Shown in pieces: positions 52,145 to 60,522 of a stretch of DNA of 64,000 nt. The translations under genes were made by a program, and so were the position numbers. The notes under the pieces were generated by a model. That model saw only the letters and a list, made by a program, of their open reading frames with translations, was not told the DNA's origin and did no database searches. The number at the start of each line of letters is the position of its first letter. Positions within the stretch are counted from its first letter, which is position 1. The stretch comes from JBQTII01 sp052387905 (lineage in GTDB: Bacteria > Actinomycetota > Actinomycetes > Sporichthyales > Sporichthyaceae): assembly GCA_052387905.1 (NCBI GenBank), contig JBQTIR010000002.1, positions 25,345 to 89,344 of the forward strand, read 5' to 3'.

Positions 52145-53437
52145 TCACCAACGGCTTTGGCAAGTATTGGCGGCAGCCTGACTAGCGCCGAGCAAGACGG
52201 CCAGTGGGAGCATACCGAACACCACAACCATCGGATTATTGGCGACCATCATAATTCCGTGTCCCAGCAGGCCGAGCAGTGCAGCTAGGTGAATTGCCGT
52301 TACCGAAAAATCCGATGATACGCGGTACCGCACCCACACCGCCCTCGCCAGAAGGACATAAAAAGCTAGCCACAGTCCGAGCCCGACCACTCCAAAATCC
52401 TGCAGCAGACGAAGATAGTCGTTATGAGGATGGCCGATCGACCCGAAGGTGGAGGCGACAAAATCCTGAGAAGAACCGGCTCCAGACCCGAACCAAGCGT
52501 TATCTCTGATGTCAGAAATGACTGCCGCCCAAACTTGGGCGCGTCCTGATGATCCGATCGTAAAGCCTAGGATCTCGTACCCGTCACCAGCCTGAAATCG
52601 ATTGCGAAACGGAGCGTAATTCTGATACGAGACGTACACGGCCGTTGCCACGCCTATGCCCGACGCTAATACTCTCGGACTAAAGACGCTGCGGCCCCTG
52701 ACGAGCGCCAGCGCGACTACCATCCCTAGCGCCACCGCGGTGGCCGAGCGGGATAAACTTAAGAGTATCGCGAATAGAATGATCGATGTTTGGAATCGAG
52801 CATTGACTGATCTGTCTCCTGCAGCAATCAAAGCAACTGCGGCGGCAGTCGCCGGCAACAGAGCACCCGCGATAGAACGAGACCCGTAGAATTCGCTATT
52901 ATTTGGACCTGACACTAGGACTAGGGCGAGGTACACCACGCCCGACAACGCTCCGGCTGTACGAAAAACTTGCAACAAACGCCGACACAGATCCGGTGTG
53001 AGACGGGTTCCACCCATGATGGATAGCGCAAACAAGAATATCCCATACACCATAAGATTCTGTATACTTATACCAGATATATGGCCCCAACTTATGGAAG
53101 CAGCCGCCCACGATACGAAAATCGTTAATGCGATTGTCCCGCGTCGATCCAAGTTGGAATTGGAACTTCGAGAATTTGCCGATTTTCTTAGGAGAATATG
53201 GTAGATTCCAGGGACAAATGCAAGCCCGAAAAGCAGAACAGTTGCGTGGCCTTGGAGTCCAAATAGGCGAAGGCTATCAGCAAGCACGATGCAGCTTGCC
53301 CCTGCAAGAACGATCACTGGAAGAGGCGGCCTCAGCGAGAGCAGATCTGAGTGCGCGTCCCCGCCTAACGACCGTGTGTATATACTCGCTCGCTCTGCAT
53401 TGCAACCAATGGACCGATTGCTCAAATTCCGCTCCAT
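52145..53437 (-). CDS. O-antigen ligase/polymerase-family membrane protein (Wzy-like)
   Basis: 430 aa with about 11 membrane helices. The large external loop and the WaaL/Wzy signature HPHNDYLRLLQDFGVVGLGL (about 330-350) are present, with SLSRSATAVALGMVVALAL before it. It would polymerise or ligate the repeat units. This gene is the most AT-rich in the window, with AT-rich codons such as ATA, AGA and TTA, and points opposite to the flippase gene, which suggests separate acquisition. Confidence 0.82.
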   Translation of the reverse strand: MERNLSNRSIGCNAERASIYTRSLGGDAHSDLLSLRPPLPVIVLAGASCIVLADSLRLFGLQGHATVLLFGLAFVPGIYHILLRKSANSRSSNSNLDRRGTIALTIFVSWAAASISWGHISGISIQNLMVYGIFLFALSIMGGTRLTPDLCRRLLQVFRTAGALSGVVYLALVLVSGPNNSEFYGSRSIAGALLPATAAAVALIAAGDRSVNARFQTSIILFAILLSLSRSATAVALGMVVALALVRGRSVFSPRVLASGIGVATAVYVSYQNYAPFRNRFQAGDGYEILGFTIGSSGRAQVWAAVISDIRDNAWFGSGAGSSQDFVASTFGSIGHPHNDYLRLLQDFGVVGLGLWLAFYVLLARAVWVRYRVSSDFSVTAIHLAALLGLLGHGIMMVANNPMVVVFGMLPLAVLLGASQAAANTCQSRW

Positions 53438-53515
53438 GGTCTAAGAATCGCCTTCCACGCGTAAATCAGCTCCCTACCGCGCACGGGCACCGCGTGAGTT
53501 TTCTTCGTTTTCCTC

Positions 53516-54565
53516 TCACGCAGACGTCCCCGCAAAGCCACGCACTTCCAAGCAGGCCTCTGCGCGCGCCGACCTGCCGCTCAACTGGTCATCCAACAGC
53601 GCGATATCCGCGTTCACCATCAGCCGGGCCAGGTCATCCCAATGCGTCCGCGCCCGCCAGCCCAGCTTGTCGGCGGCCTTCGTCGGATCGCCGAGGAGGC
53701 GGTCCACCTCGGAGGGGCGGTAGTACGCGGGGTCGATCCGCACGTACTTGGCCGGCTCGAGGTCCGCGGCATAGAAGGCCTCCTCGACAAAGCGGCCCAC
53801 GGTGGCCCCGACCCCGGTCGCGAGCACGAAGTCCTCCGGGAAGTCCGCCTGCAGCATCCGCCACATGCCCTCGACGTACTCCGGGGCGTAGCCCCAGTCC
53901 CGGATCGCGTCCAGATTGCCCAGGTACAGGGTGTCCTGCAGGCCGGCTGCGATGCGGGCAACAGCGCGGGTGATCTTGCGCGTCACGAACGTCTCGCCGC
54001 GGCGGGGGCTCTCGTGGTTGAACAGGATCCCGTTGACCGCGAACAGGTCATAGGCCTCGCGATAGTTCACCGTCGCCCAGTAGGAGTAGATCTTCGCGAC
54101 GCCGTAGGGCGAGCGGGGGTGAAAGGGAGTCAGTTCGTGCTGCGGCGGCGGGGTGGAGCCGAACAGCTCCGAGGTCGAGGCCTGGTAGAAGCGGGTGTCG
54201 ATTTTCGCTGCGCGCACCGCCTCCAGGATGCGGATCGTGCCGAGCCCGGTGATGTCTCCGGTGTACTCCGGGGTCTCGAAGCTGACCTTGACGTGGCTCT
54301 GCGCCGCGAGGTTGTAGACCTCGTCGGGGCAGATGTCACGCAGCAGGTTCACCAGCGACGAGGAGTCGGAGAGATCGCCGTAGTGCAGGTGCAGGTTGCG
54401 CCCTACCTCGTGCGGGTCCTGGTAGATGTCATCCAGGCGCCCGGTGTTGAAGCTGGAGGAGCGGCGGATGATTCCGTGCACCTCGTAACCCTTACTCAGC
54501 AACAACTCGGCCAGGTACGACCCGTCCTGCCCCGTGATTCCGGTGATCAACGCCGTCTTCGTCAT
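53516..54565 (-). CDS. gmd: GDP-mannose 4,6-dehydratase
   Basis: 349 aa from ATG 54565 (GGGGGG upstream). Extended SDR: ALITGITGQDGSYLAELLLS (NADP site), RRSSSFNTGRLDDIYQ, NLAAQSHVKVSFETPEYTG, YQASTSELFG and PYGVAKIYSYW with the active Tyr/Lys; FVTRKITRAVARI and YYRPSEVDRLLGDP follow. It makes GDP-4-keto-6-deoxymannose for Fcl. Located 8 kb from fcl and on the other strand, downstream of the tyrosine autokinase gene. Its stop codon lies in a small hairpin (53492-53521). Confidence 0.95.
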   Translation of the reverse strand: MTKTALITGITGQDGSYLAELLLSKGYEVHGIIRRSSSFNTGRLDDIYQDPHEVGRNLHLHYGDLSDSSSLVNLLRDICPDEVYNLAAQSHVKVSFETPEYTGDITGLGTIRILEAVRAAKIDTRFYQASTSELFGSTPPPQHELTPFHPRSPYGVAKIYSYWATVNYREAYDLFAVNGILFNHESPRRGETFVTRKITRAVARIAAGLQDTLYLGNLDAIRDWGYAPEYVEGMWRMLQADFPEDFVLATGVGATVGRFVEEAFYAADLEPAKYVRIDPAYYRPSEVDRLLGDPTKAADKLGWRARTHWDDLARLMVNADIALLDDQLSGRSARAEACLEVRGFAGTSA

Positions 54566-54627
54566 ATCGGCTGCCCCCCGTGCTTGTTCTGATGCGATGT
54601 CAGCTAGTCCCTGGTTGGTGCTTTTGC

Positions 54628-56307
54628 TTACCTGCCGTGACGTGAGCGGGTGTCCCCACTGCGCCGACCGGTGGTCACCACGACATCGGAGAGCCCCCTG
54701 CGGGGTTGCGGGGCAACGCCGAGATGGCGCGGTCGAGGGTCGGTGCCGGTGGCCGCAACGAGCTCCGGCACCGAGGCCGGCGCGGGCCGCGGGGTCGGGG
54801 CGATGGGCGGGAGCAAGGGTGCGTGCACCGGGAGGCTCGCGGGATCCGGGAGGGCACGGATCGGGGCTCTCGGGGCCGGGGCCTTGCGCCCCCGGCCGCG
54901 GCGCTCTCTCCCACCGGCGGCGACGACCGGCGGGGTCGGGGTGAGCTGCGGTGCAGCAGCGGCCTCGTAGCCGTAGTAGTAGCCGTAGCCGCGTTTGCCG
55001 GCCGAGCGCGGAGCCATCGTCAGGATGACGCCGAAGACGGTGCCCGAGACGCGGTCGAGGTTCTCGATCGCCTGACGAACCTGATCGGTGCTGACCTTGC
55101 CGTGCCGGGCAACGAACAGCGCACCGTGGCACTGCGCGGTCAGCACCGCGGCGTCGGCCACCGGCAAGGTCGGAGGCGCATCGAAGAGGACGAGGTCGTA
55201 GCGGCGCCCGAGCTCACCGAGCACGTCGTGCATCTGACGGGAGGACAGCAACTCCGTCGGATTCGGCGGAAGGGCACCGCTAGCGAGGAAGTCGAAGAGG
55301 CCGTCGCCCCAGGGCTGCATGGCGGTATCGAGATCTACCGCTCCGGTGAGCACGGTGGTGAGCCCGACCGCGTTGTCCATGCCGAGGTAGTCCCCGGCGC
55401 GGGGCCGGCGCAGGTCGGCCTCGACGAGCGCGACCCGGGCACCGCCCTGCGCGGCGGCGATGGCGAGGTTGACGCTGGTGGTGGTCTTGCCCTCACCGGC
55501 GACCGAGCTGGTGACCACGACCATCTTCTGGCTGTGGTCGAGGTCGACGTACTGCAGGTTGGTGCGCAGCTGACGGTAGGACTCGGCCAGCGGCGAGCGC
55601 GGGGCGTCGACCATGATCAGCGGCCGGGCTTTGGCACCGGCGTCGAAGGTGGTCGCGCCGAGCACCGGGGCGTCGACCAGCTCGGCCAGCACCTCGATCG
55701 ATTTCACCGAGCGGTCCAGGGTGTGGCGGGCGACGGCGAGACCGACGCCGAGCATCAGCCCGAGCAGCGCGCCGAGCACGGCATCGCGGATCGGCTGGGG
55801 GGAGACCGGTGAGTCCGGCAACTCCGCGCTCTGCACCACCCGGGCACTCACCGCCGCGGCCTGACCGAAGTTCGGCGCCTCGACCTCGTCGACGAGGTTG
55901 ACGAACTGGGTGGCGACCAGGTCAGAGATCTGCTTCGCCCGCACCGGCGAGGGGTCGGTCACGGTGATCGTCAGCAGGACCGTGTCCGGACGGGCGCTGG
56001 CGGCGATGGCGCCGTCGGCGATCGGGCTACCGAGCTTGCCTGCGACCTGCTCGCGGATGCGGCGCCCCGTCGCGAGCTGGGTGTAGGACTTGATCTTCTG
56101 CTCCGAGAGCAGGCTGCCCTGGTAGGCCTGGGTAAGGGTCTGCTCGGTGCCCGGGTCCTGGGTCGCGATGAAGAACTGGGTGCTCGCGGCGTACTGCGGA
56201 GTCGTCAGGAACGTGTGGGCGGCGGCCCCACCGAGCCCTACCACCAACCCCAACAGCACCAGGAGCCACCGTTCGCGCAGCACGCGCACATAATCCTGGA
56301 AGGTCAT
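54628..56307 (-). CDS. Polysaccharide co-polymerase / bacterial tyrosine autokinase
   Basis: 559 aa. Wzz domain with two membrane helices (about 14-34 and 173-193) bracketing an external part (GTEQTLTQAYQGSLLSEQKI). The fused BY-kinase has Walker A VVTSSVAGEGKTTTSVNLA (about 264-282), Walker A' ALVEADLRRPRAGDYLG and Walker B YDLVLFDAPP. A Tyr cluster GYGYYYGYEA at about 452-461 is the autophosphorylation tail, and about 95 Pro/Arg-rich residues follow, unusually long. Controls chain length and export; the phosphatase at 39989 may reverse its phosphorylation. Confidence 0.92.
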   Translation of the reverse strand: MTFQDYVRVLRERWLLVLLGLVVGLGGAAAHTFLTTPQYAASTQFFIATQDPGTEQTLTQAYQGSLLSEQKIKSYTQLATGRRIREQVAGKLGSPIADGAIAASARPDTVLLTITVTDPSPVRAKQISDLVATQFVNLVDEVEAPNFGQAAAVSARVVQSAELPDSPVSPQPIRDAVLGALLGLMLGVGLAVARHTLDRSVKSIEVLAELVDAPVLGATTFDAGAKARPLIMVDAPRSPLAESYRQLRTNLQYVDLDHSQKMVVVTSSVAGEGKTTTSVNLAIAAAQGGARVALVEADLRRPRAGDYLGMDNAVGLTTVLTGAVDLDTAMQPWGDGLFDFLASGALPPNPTELLSSRQMHDVLGELGRRYDLVLFDAPPTLPVADAAVLTAQCHGALFVARHGKVSTDQVRQAIENLDRVSGTVFGVILTMAPRSAGKRGYGYYYGYEAAAAPQLTPTPPVVAAGGRERRGRGRKAPAPRAPIRALPDPASLPVHAPLLPPIAPTPRPAPASVPELVAATGTDPRPRHLGVAPQPRRGLSDVVVTTGRRSGDTRSRHGR

Positions 56308-56470
56308 TGGTGCCCCCGTTGCAGTTCCTTTACGTTGCGTGAAGGCTATGACGGGATGACCACCCTCTGTGTAGCCCTGCCACCCATTCGGGCGAATTGG
56401 CCGGAAGTGGGCCGCTCGGCCTGGGATTGTCAGTACCGGAGAGACTGCTGATGCACGGGGGAGCGCACAC

Positions 56471-58114
56471 GTGAACTACCGCTTGGGGATCGACCTCGGC
56501 ACGACCTACACCGCGGCTGCGGTTTTGGTCGAGGGCGGCGCACCGGAGCCGGTTACTCTCGGCGAGCACGGCGACGTCATTCCGACCGTCGCCTACCTCT
56601 CTGCTGAGAGGGGACTGTGCTTCGGCGACGAGGCCGAGGCCGCGGCGCTGGAGCACCCCGAGCGCGTGGCCCGCCATTTCAAGCGCCGCGTCGGGGATCC
56701 GGTCCCCCTGGTGCTCGGCACCGAGGCCGCCATCCACGCTCACGACCTGTGCGCGGCCATGATCACCTGGGTCGCCGCCGTCGTCGCCGAGCAGCGCGAG
56801 GAACCGGCCGACGCGATCGCCGTGACCTACCCGGCGGGCTGGAGCGCGCATCAGCGAGATCTGTTGCGCTCCGCACTGATCGCCCAGGGGCTGGAGTGCG
56901 TCGACCTGGTCACCGAACCCGAGGCCGCCGCGATCGGGTACTCCTACACGGGGCTGATCAGCCACCCGTCCAAGCTCGCGGTCTACGACCTGGGCGGGGG
57001 GACGCTCGACGTCGCCCTGCTCGCGACCACCGAGGCCGGCGGGTTCACCCGCCTCGGGTCCCCGCGCGGGATCGCCGAGCTGGGCGGCATCGACTTCGAC
57101 GACGTCCTGCTGCGTCACCTGCTCACGGTGATCGGCGGCGACGACTGGGGCACCGACGAGGACCCGCTGCTGCGCGCCGAGCTCGCCGCGTTGCGGACCG
57201 CGAGCGTGCACGCCAAGGAGACCTTGTCCGAGCAGGACGAGGTCGCGCTGACGATGACGGTCGACGGCTCCCCGCGCGAGATCACGATCACCCGCGCGGA
57301 CTTCGAGTCCTGGATCGATCCCCTGGTCGCGATTTCGATCCGCTTCTTCACCGATTCCGTCGCCGACGCCGGCCTCTATACCGACCAGCTGTCCTGGGTG
57401 CTGCTGACCGGCGGCTCCGCGCAGGTTCCCCTGGTGACCGAGGCTTTGGCCGAGGCTCTGGAATCCACGGTCTCGATCGTGCGGGCCCTGGACCCCAAGG
57501 CGATGGTGGCGGCCGGGGCCGCACTGGCCGTGGACCGCACGCCGCTGGCCTCGTTGCCGGGGGCGCGTTCCGACGCTCCGGCACCGGGCGCTTTCGTCCC
57601 AGGACCGCGCAGCGCCGCGGATGCCCTCGACGCGCGGAACCTCGCCTCCTTCGGTATGCACGCACCCGTCCTGGACACACCCGGCATCGACGCGCTCGGC
57701 CTGGCGTTGATGGGGACCATGGAGACCCCGGGCGAGGTGAGCGGGCCCCCGCCGCTGCGCGAGCTCCCGGGTGAATTACCGACAGCAAGCCCGGCGGCGG
57801 CGCCCGAGCCGGTGGCCGAGGACCTGCACTACGAGGTCGGGCCCGACGTCCTGGACAGCCTCCCGCCCGCGCCCCTCCCCCGGCGCCCGGTTCCGAGCTC
57901 CACCCGGATCCCCGGACTCACCGACTCCCCCAGCCCGCTGATCCCCGGCTCCATCGAGGCAGCGGCGCGCCTTGCCGTCCAGAGCGAGGCCGCACCCGAG
58001 GCGGCCGACGCCGTCGAGCCCGGATCTCCGCTTCCGGCCCCGGCCAGTCACCGCGGCCCCCGGCGCCGCTCCAAGCCGGCCGCGGTCCTGGCGGCGTTGA
58101 AGCGCCGGGCCTGA
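56471..58114 (+). CDS. Hsp70-like ATPase without a standard substrate-binding domain
   Basis: 547 aa from GTG 56471 (GGGGGAG upstream). The nucleotide-binding domain is intact to about residue 350: NYRLGIDLGTTYTAAAVLVE, VTYPAGWSAHQRDLLRSALI, TEPEAAAIGY, AVYDLGGGTLDVALL, LLTGGSAQVPLVTEAL. After it come about 190 residues rich in Pro, Ala and Ser (PSSTRIPGLTDSPSPLIPGS) without the beta-sandwich, ending RRRSKPAAVLAALKRR. Actinobacterial Hsp70-like proteins of this kind are unlike DnaK and may have regulatory roles. Divergent from the tyrosine autokinase gene. Confidence 0.85.
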   Translation: MNYRLGIDLGTTYTAAAVLVEGGAPEPVTLGEHGDVIPTVAYLSAERGLCFGDEAEAAALEHPERVARHFKRRVGDPVPLVLGTEAAIHAHDLCAAMITWVAAVVAEQREEPADAIAVTYPAGWSAHQRDLLRSALIAQGLECVDLVTEPEAAAIGYSYTGLISHPSKLAVYDLGGGTLDVALLATTEAGGFTRLGSPRGIAELGGIDFDDVLLRHLLTVIGGDDWGTDEDPLLRAELAALRTASVHAKETLSEQDEVALTMTVDGSPREITITRADFESWIDPLVAISIRFFTDSVADAGLYTDQLSWVLLTGGSAQVPLVTEALAEALESTVSIVRALDPKAMVAAGAALAVDRTPLASLPGARSDAPAPGAFVPGPRSAADALDARNLASFGMHAPVLDTPGIDALGLALMGTMETPGEVSGPPPLRELPGELPTASPAAAPEPVAEDLHYEVGPDVLDSLPPAPLPRRPVPSSTRIPGLTDSPSPLIPGSIEAAARLAVQSEAAPEAADAVEPGSPLPAPASHRGPRRRSKPAAVLAALKRRA

Positions 58115-58203
58115 ATCGGGGACCGCCACGACCCTGGGCTGACAACGCTCGGCCTGCCTGGGTAGCGTGCGAGATCCCCCGTCCCGAGGCACAGGAGCAG
58201 GCA

Positions 58204-58509
58204 GTGGCGATCAAGGTCAACGTTCAGTACGGCCCCCCGACCGATGTCGAGGCCTTCGAGAAGCACTACAACGAGGTGCACCTCCCGCTGGCTTCGAAGA
58301 TGAGCGGATTCACCAACATCGAGTTGGCCAAGGTCATCGGCAACCCCGACGGCTCCCCCTCCTCGGTGTACCGGACCGCCGAGATCTGGTGGGACTCCGA
58401 GGCCGACATGGCGGCCACCCTGGGTTCGCCCGAGGGCCAGGCCACCGTCGCCGATATCGCCAACTTCGCGACCGGCGGCGCGAACGTGTTCATCTCGACC
58501 ACCAGCTGA
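58204..58509 (+). CDS. EthD-family small protein
   Basis: 101 aa. It has the dimeric alpha-beta barrel EthD pattern: AIKVNVQYGPPTDVEAFEKH, YNEVHLPLASKMSGF (YxxxHxPL) and an end in FATGGANVFISTTS. Members assist ether-cleaving P450s or act in aromatic and polyketide routes. Here it precedes a Rieske oxygenase gene but is separated by a terminator. Starts GTG 58204 after GAGCAGGCA. Confidence 0.82.
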   Translation: MAIKVNVQYGPPTDVEAFEKHYNEVHLPLASKMSGFTNIELAKVIGNPDGSPSSVYRTAEIWWDSEADMAATLGSPEGQATVADIANFATGGANVFISTTS

Positions 58510-58518
58510 GCTCCCCTC

Positions 58519-58547
58519 GGGGCCGGTCCGCGCTGCGGGCCGGCCCC
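58519..58547 (+). terminator. Hairpin terminator after the EthD gene
   Basis: Arms GGGGCCGGTCCGC (58519-58531) and GCGGGCCGGCCCC (58535-58547) pair fully if one G-U pair is allowed, with a 3-nt loop and a short TTT six bases later. Confidence 0.7.
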
Positions 58548-58568
58548 GGCTGGTTTAACGTGGCAACC

Positions 58569-59699
58569 GTGACGCGTGTCTTCGTCCCGACCTCCGGCTA
58601 CCTCGACAACGTCGAGCTGCTCACCCGCGCGCTGGACCACATCGACGCCGGCACCACTGACCTCGCCCCGCGCACCGGCCGCGTCCCCGTCGCGCATTAC
58701 CTCGACACCGACCACCTGGCCCGCGAACTCGCCCTCCTGCGCCGGCGGCCGGTTCCGTTCTGCCCGTCGGCACTGCTCACCGAGTCCGGGTCCTTCCACG
58801 CCCGCGAGGCCGCGGGCGTGCCCATCGTCGTCGTGCGCTCACGCACCGGCGAGGTGGCGGCGTTCCGCAACGCGTGCCGGCACCGGGGAACCGCGCTGGT
58901 CACCGGGTCTGGCTGCGCGCACTCGTTCGTGTGCCCGTTCCACGGCTGGATCTACGCACTCGACGGTTCCCTCTCCCACGTCCCGGACGCCTACGGCTTC
59001 GAGGGCATCGACCTGGTCGACCGCGGTCTGGTCCCGGTTTCCGCCGCCGAACGGCACGGCATCATCTGGGTCGATCAGGACGGCCCCGGCGACTTCACCA
59101 CCCTCGATCACACCCCCGGCCTGAGCGATGATCAGATCGTCGTGGAAGAGGAGCGGATCGAGGTCGAGGGGAACTGGAAGGTCCTCACCGAGGGCTTCAT
59201 GGAGGGCTACCACCTGCGCGCCACCCATCGCGGCACCTTCCTGCCCTACGGCTACGACAACATCACCGTGGTGGAACACAGCGGCCGCAACAGCCGCATC
59301 ACGTTCCCGTTCAAGCGCATCGAGGAACTGCGCGCGATGCCCCGCGAGCAATGGCGCATCGGCGGCATCGTGACCGTGCTGGATCACCTGTTCCCCAACG
59401 CGGTGCTCGCCCGCCTCACCGAGCACACCGCGATGGTCATCGTCGAGCCGATCTCCGCGACGCGCTCCCTGCTGGTCATCTACAAGGTGGCGACGGGACC
59501 TCTCGACGCCGAGGCAGAACTCGTCGTCAAGCGCGACATCGCCTTCATCGAGACCGGACTGCGCGAGGACCGGGCGATGGCCGTCGCCGTGCAACGCGGG
59601 CTGGCAGCCCGCGCCGGCGACGTCGTCTTCGGCCGCTTCGAAAGCGCACTCACCCATCTGCACGAGGGCCTGGCCGCCGAGCTCGGCGGCGGCTCCTAG
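58569..59699 (+). CDS. Rieske non-haem iron oxygenase, alpha subunit
   Basis: 376 aa from GTG 58569; the frame is open far upstream but overlaps EthD there. Rieske [2Fe-2S] site: NACRHRGTALVTGSGC (Cys-103, His-105) and FVCPFHGWIYALDG (Cys-122, His-125). The catalytic iron site is NWKVLTEGFMEGYHLRATHR with two His five apart. It adds oxygen to a substrate with electrons from a reductase, not encoded next to it. Overlaps the next gene by TAGTG. Confidence 0.9.
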   Translation: MTRVFVPTSGYLDNVELLTRALDHIDAGTTDLAPRTGRVPVAHYLDTDHLARELALLRRRPVPFCPSALLTESGSFHAREAAGVPIVVVRSRTGEVAAFRNACRHRGTALVTGSGCAHSFVCPFHGWIYALDGSLSHVPDAYGFEGIDLVDRGLVPVSAAERHGIIWVDQDGPGDFTTLDHTPGLSDDQIVVEEERIEVEGNWKVLTEGFMEGYHLRATHRGTFLPYGYDNITVVEHSGRNSRITFPFKRIEELRAMPREQWRIGGIVTVLDHLFPNAVLARLTEHTAMVIVEPISATRSLLVIYKVATGPLDAEAELVVKRDIAFIETGLREDRAMAVAVQRGLAARAGDVVFGRFESALTHLHEGLAAELGGGS

Positions 59700-60301
59700 T
59701 GGCTCCGCAGCCGAGTGGGGCCGTCTTCTTTTCCGGACCCGCGGAGTTCGAAGCGTGGCTCGAGACCCACGCGGGCAGCGCCACGGAGATCTGGATCCGG
59801 ATGGCGAAGAAGCACACCAAGGTCGCCTCCCTCGACTGGGCCGGCGCGGTCGAGGTCGCGCTGTGCTTCGGGTGGATCGACGGGATCATGCGCCGCATCG
59901 ACGAGGACTACTTTGTGCAGCGCTTCACCCCGCGCCGCCCACGCGGCATGTGGTCCAAGGTCAATCGCACCAAGGTCGAGGCGCTGATCGCCGCGGGCCG
60001 AATGCGCCCGAGCGGGCAGGCCGAAATCGACGCCGCGATCGCCGACGGGCGCTGGGCGGCGGCCTACGACGGCATGTCCACCGCGACCGTCCCGGACGAC
60101 CTGGCCGCGGCGCTGAAGAAGGCGAAGCTGACGAAGCTGTTCGCGTCGCTGTCGGCCCAGCAGCGCTATTCCGTGCTGTGGCGGGTGCAGACCGCGACCT
60201 CACCGGCGGCCCGCGCCCGGCGGATCAACGCCCAAGTCGACAAGCTCGCCGCGGGCGAGACCCCGAACCTGTTCGCGCCGCGTCGCGGCGCCACGGAGTG
60301 A
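59699..60301 (+). CDS. YdeI/OmdA-family protein
   Basis: 200 aa from GTG 59699, overlapping the Rieske stop. Typical pattern: VFFSGPAEFEAWLETHAGSA, EIWIRMAKKHTKVASLDWAG, EVALCFGWIDGIMRRIDEDY and FTPRRPRGMWSKVNRTKVEA. The family (bacteriocin-protection YdeI/OmpD-associated) is widespread with unclear biochemistry; it is linked to stress and peptide resistance in some species. Its coupling to an oxygenase gene may be accidental. Confidence 0.85.
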   Translation: MAPQPSGAVFFSGPAEFEAWLETHAGSATEIWIRMAKKHTKVASLDWAGAVEVALCFGWIDGIMRRIDEDYFVQRFTPRRPRGMWSKVNRTKVEALIAAGRMRPSGQAEIDAAIADGRWAAAYDGMSTATVPDDLAAALKKAKLTKLFASLSAQQRYSVLWRVQTATSPAARARRINAQVDKLAAGETPNLFAPRRGATE

Positions 60302-60358
60302 GGGGTCCAGGTGGGGCGCATCACTGTCGCCGTGACCGGGGTGCGGGTGACTGGCTGG

Positions 60359-60522
60359 TAACCTTGGGGCAGGTCGGCAGCTTTCGCCGACGTCTTTGTG
60401 GGCGAGTTGCCCGCCTTGCCGCGAGATTCCCCTCGGCACGTCAGGCCCAAGGCAACCACCGGGCCCCGAGCGTGCGACGCGGTCGATAACCGGGGCTTTA
60501 TCGCCTCGAACGGAGCACTTCC
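60359..60522 (+). promoter_or_regulatory. Probable long 5' leader of the DEAD-box helicase gene
   Basis: A TAACCT box (60359-60364) could be a -10, giving a leader of about 150 nt. Near the end CGATAA (60484-60489) and TTATCG (60498-60503) form a hairpin, followed by GGAG before the TTG start. Long structured leaders are usual for cold-regulated helicase genes. No -35 is clear and I cannot assign an RNA family. Confidence 0.4.

Noticed and set aside
53213..53973. Plus-strand Arg/Pro/Ser-rich frame over the polymerase start and gmd
   Set aside because: No ribosome-binding site and antisense to gmd and the polymerase gene.
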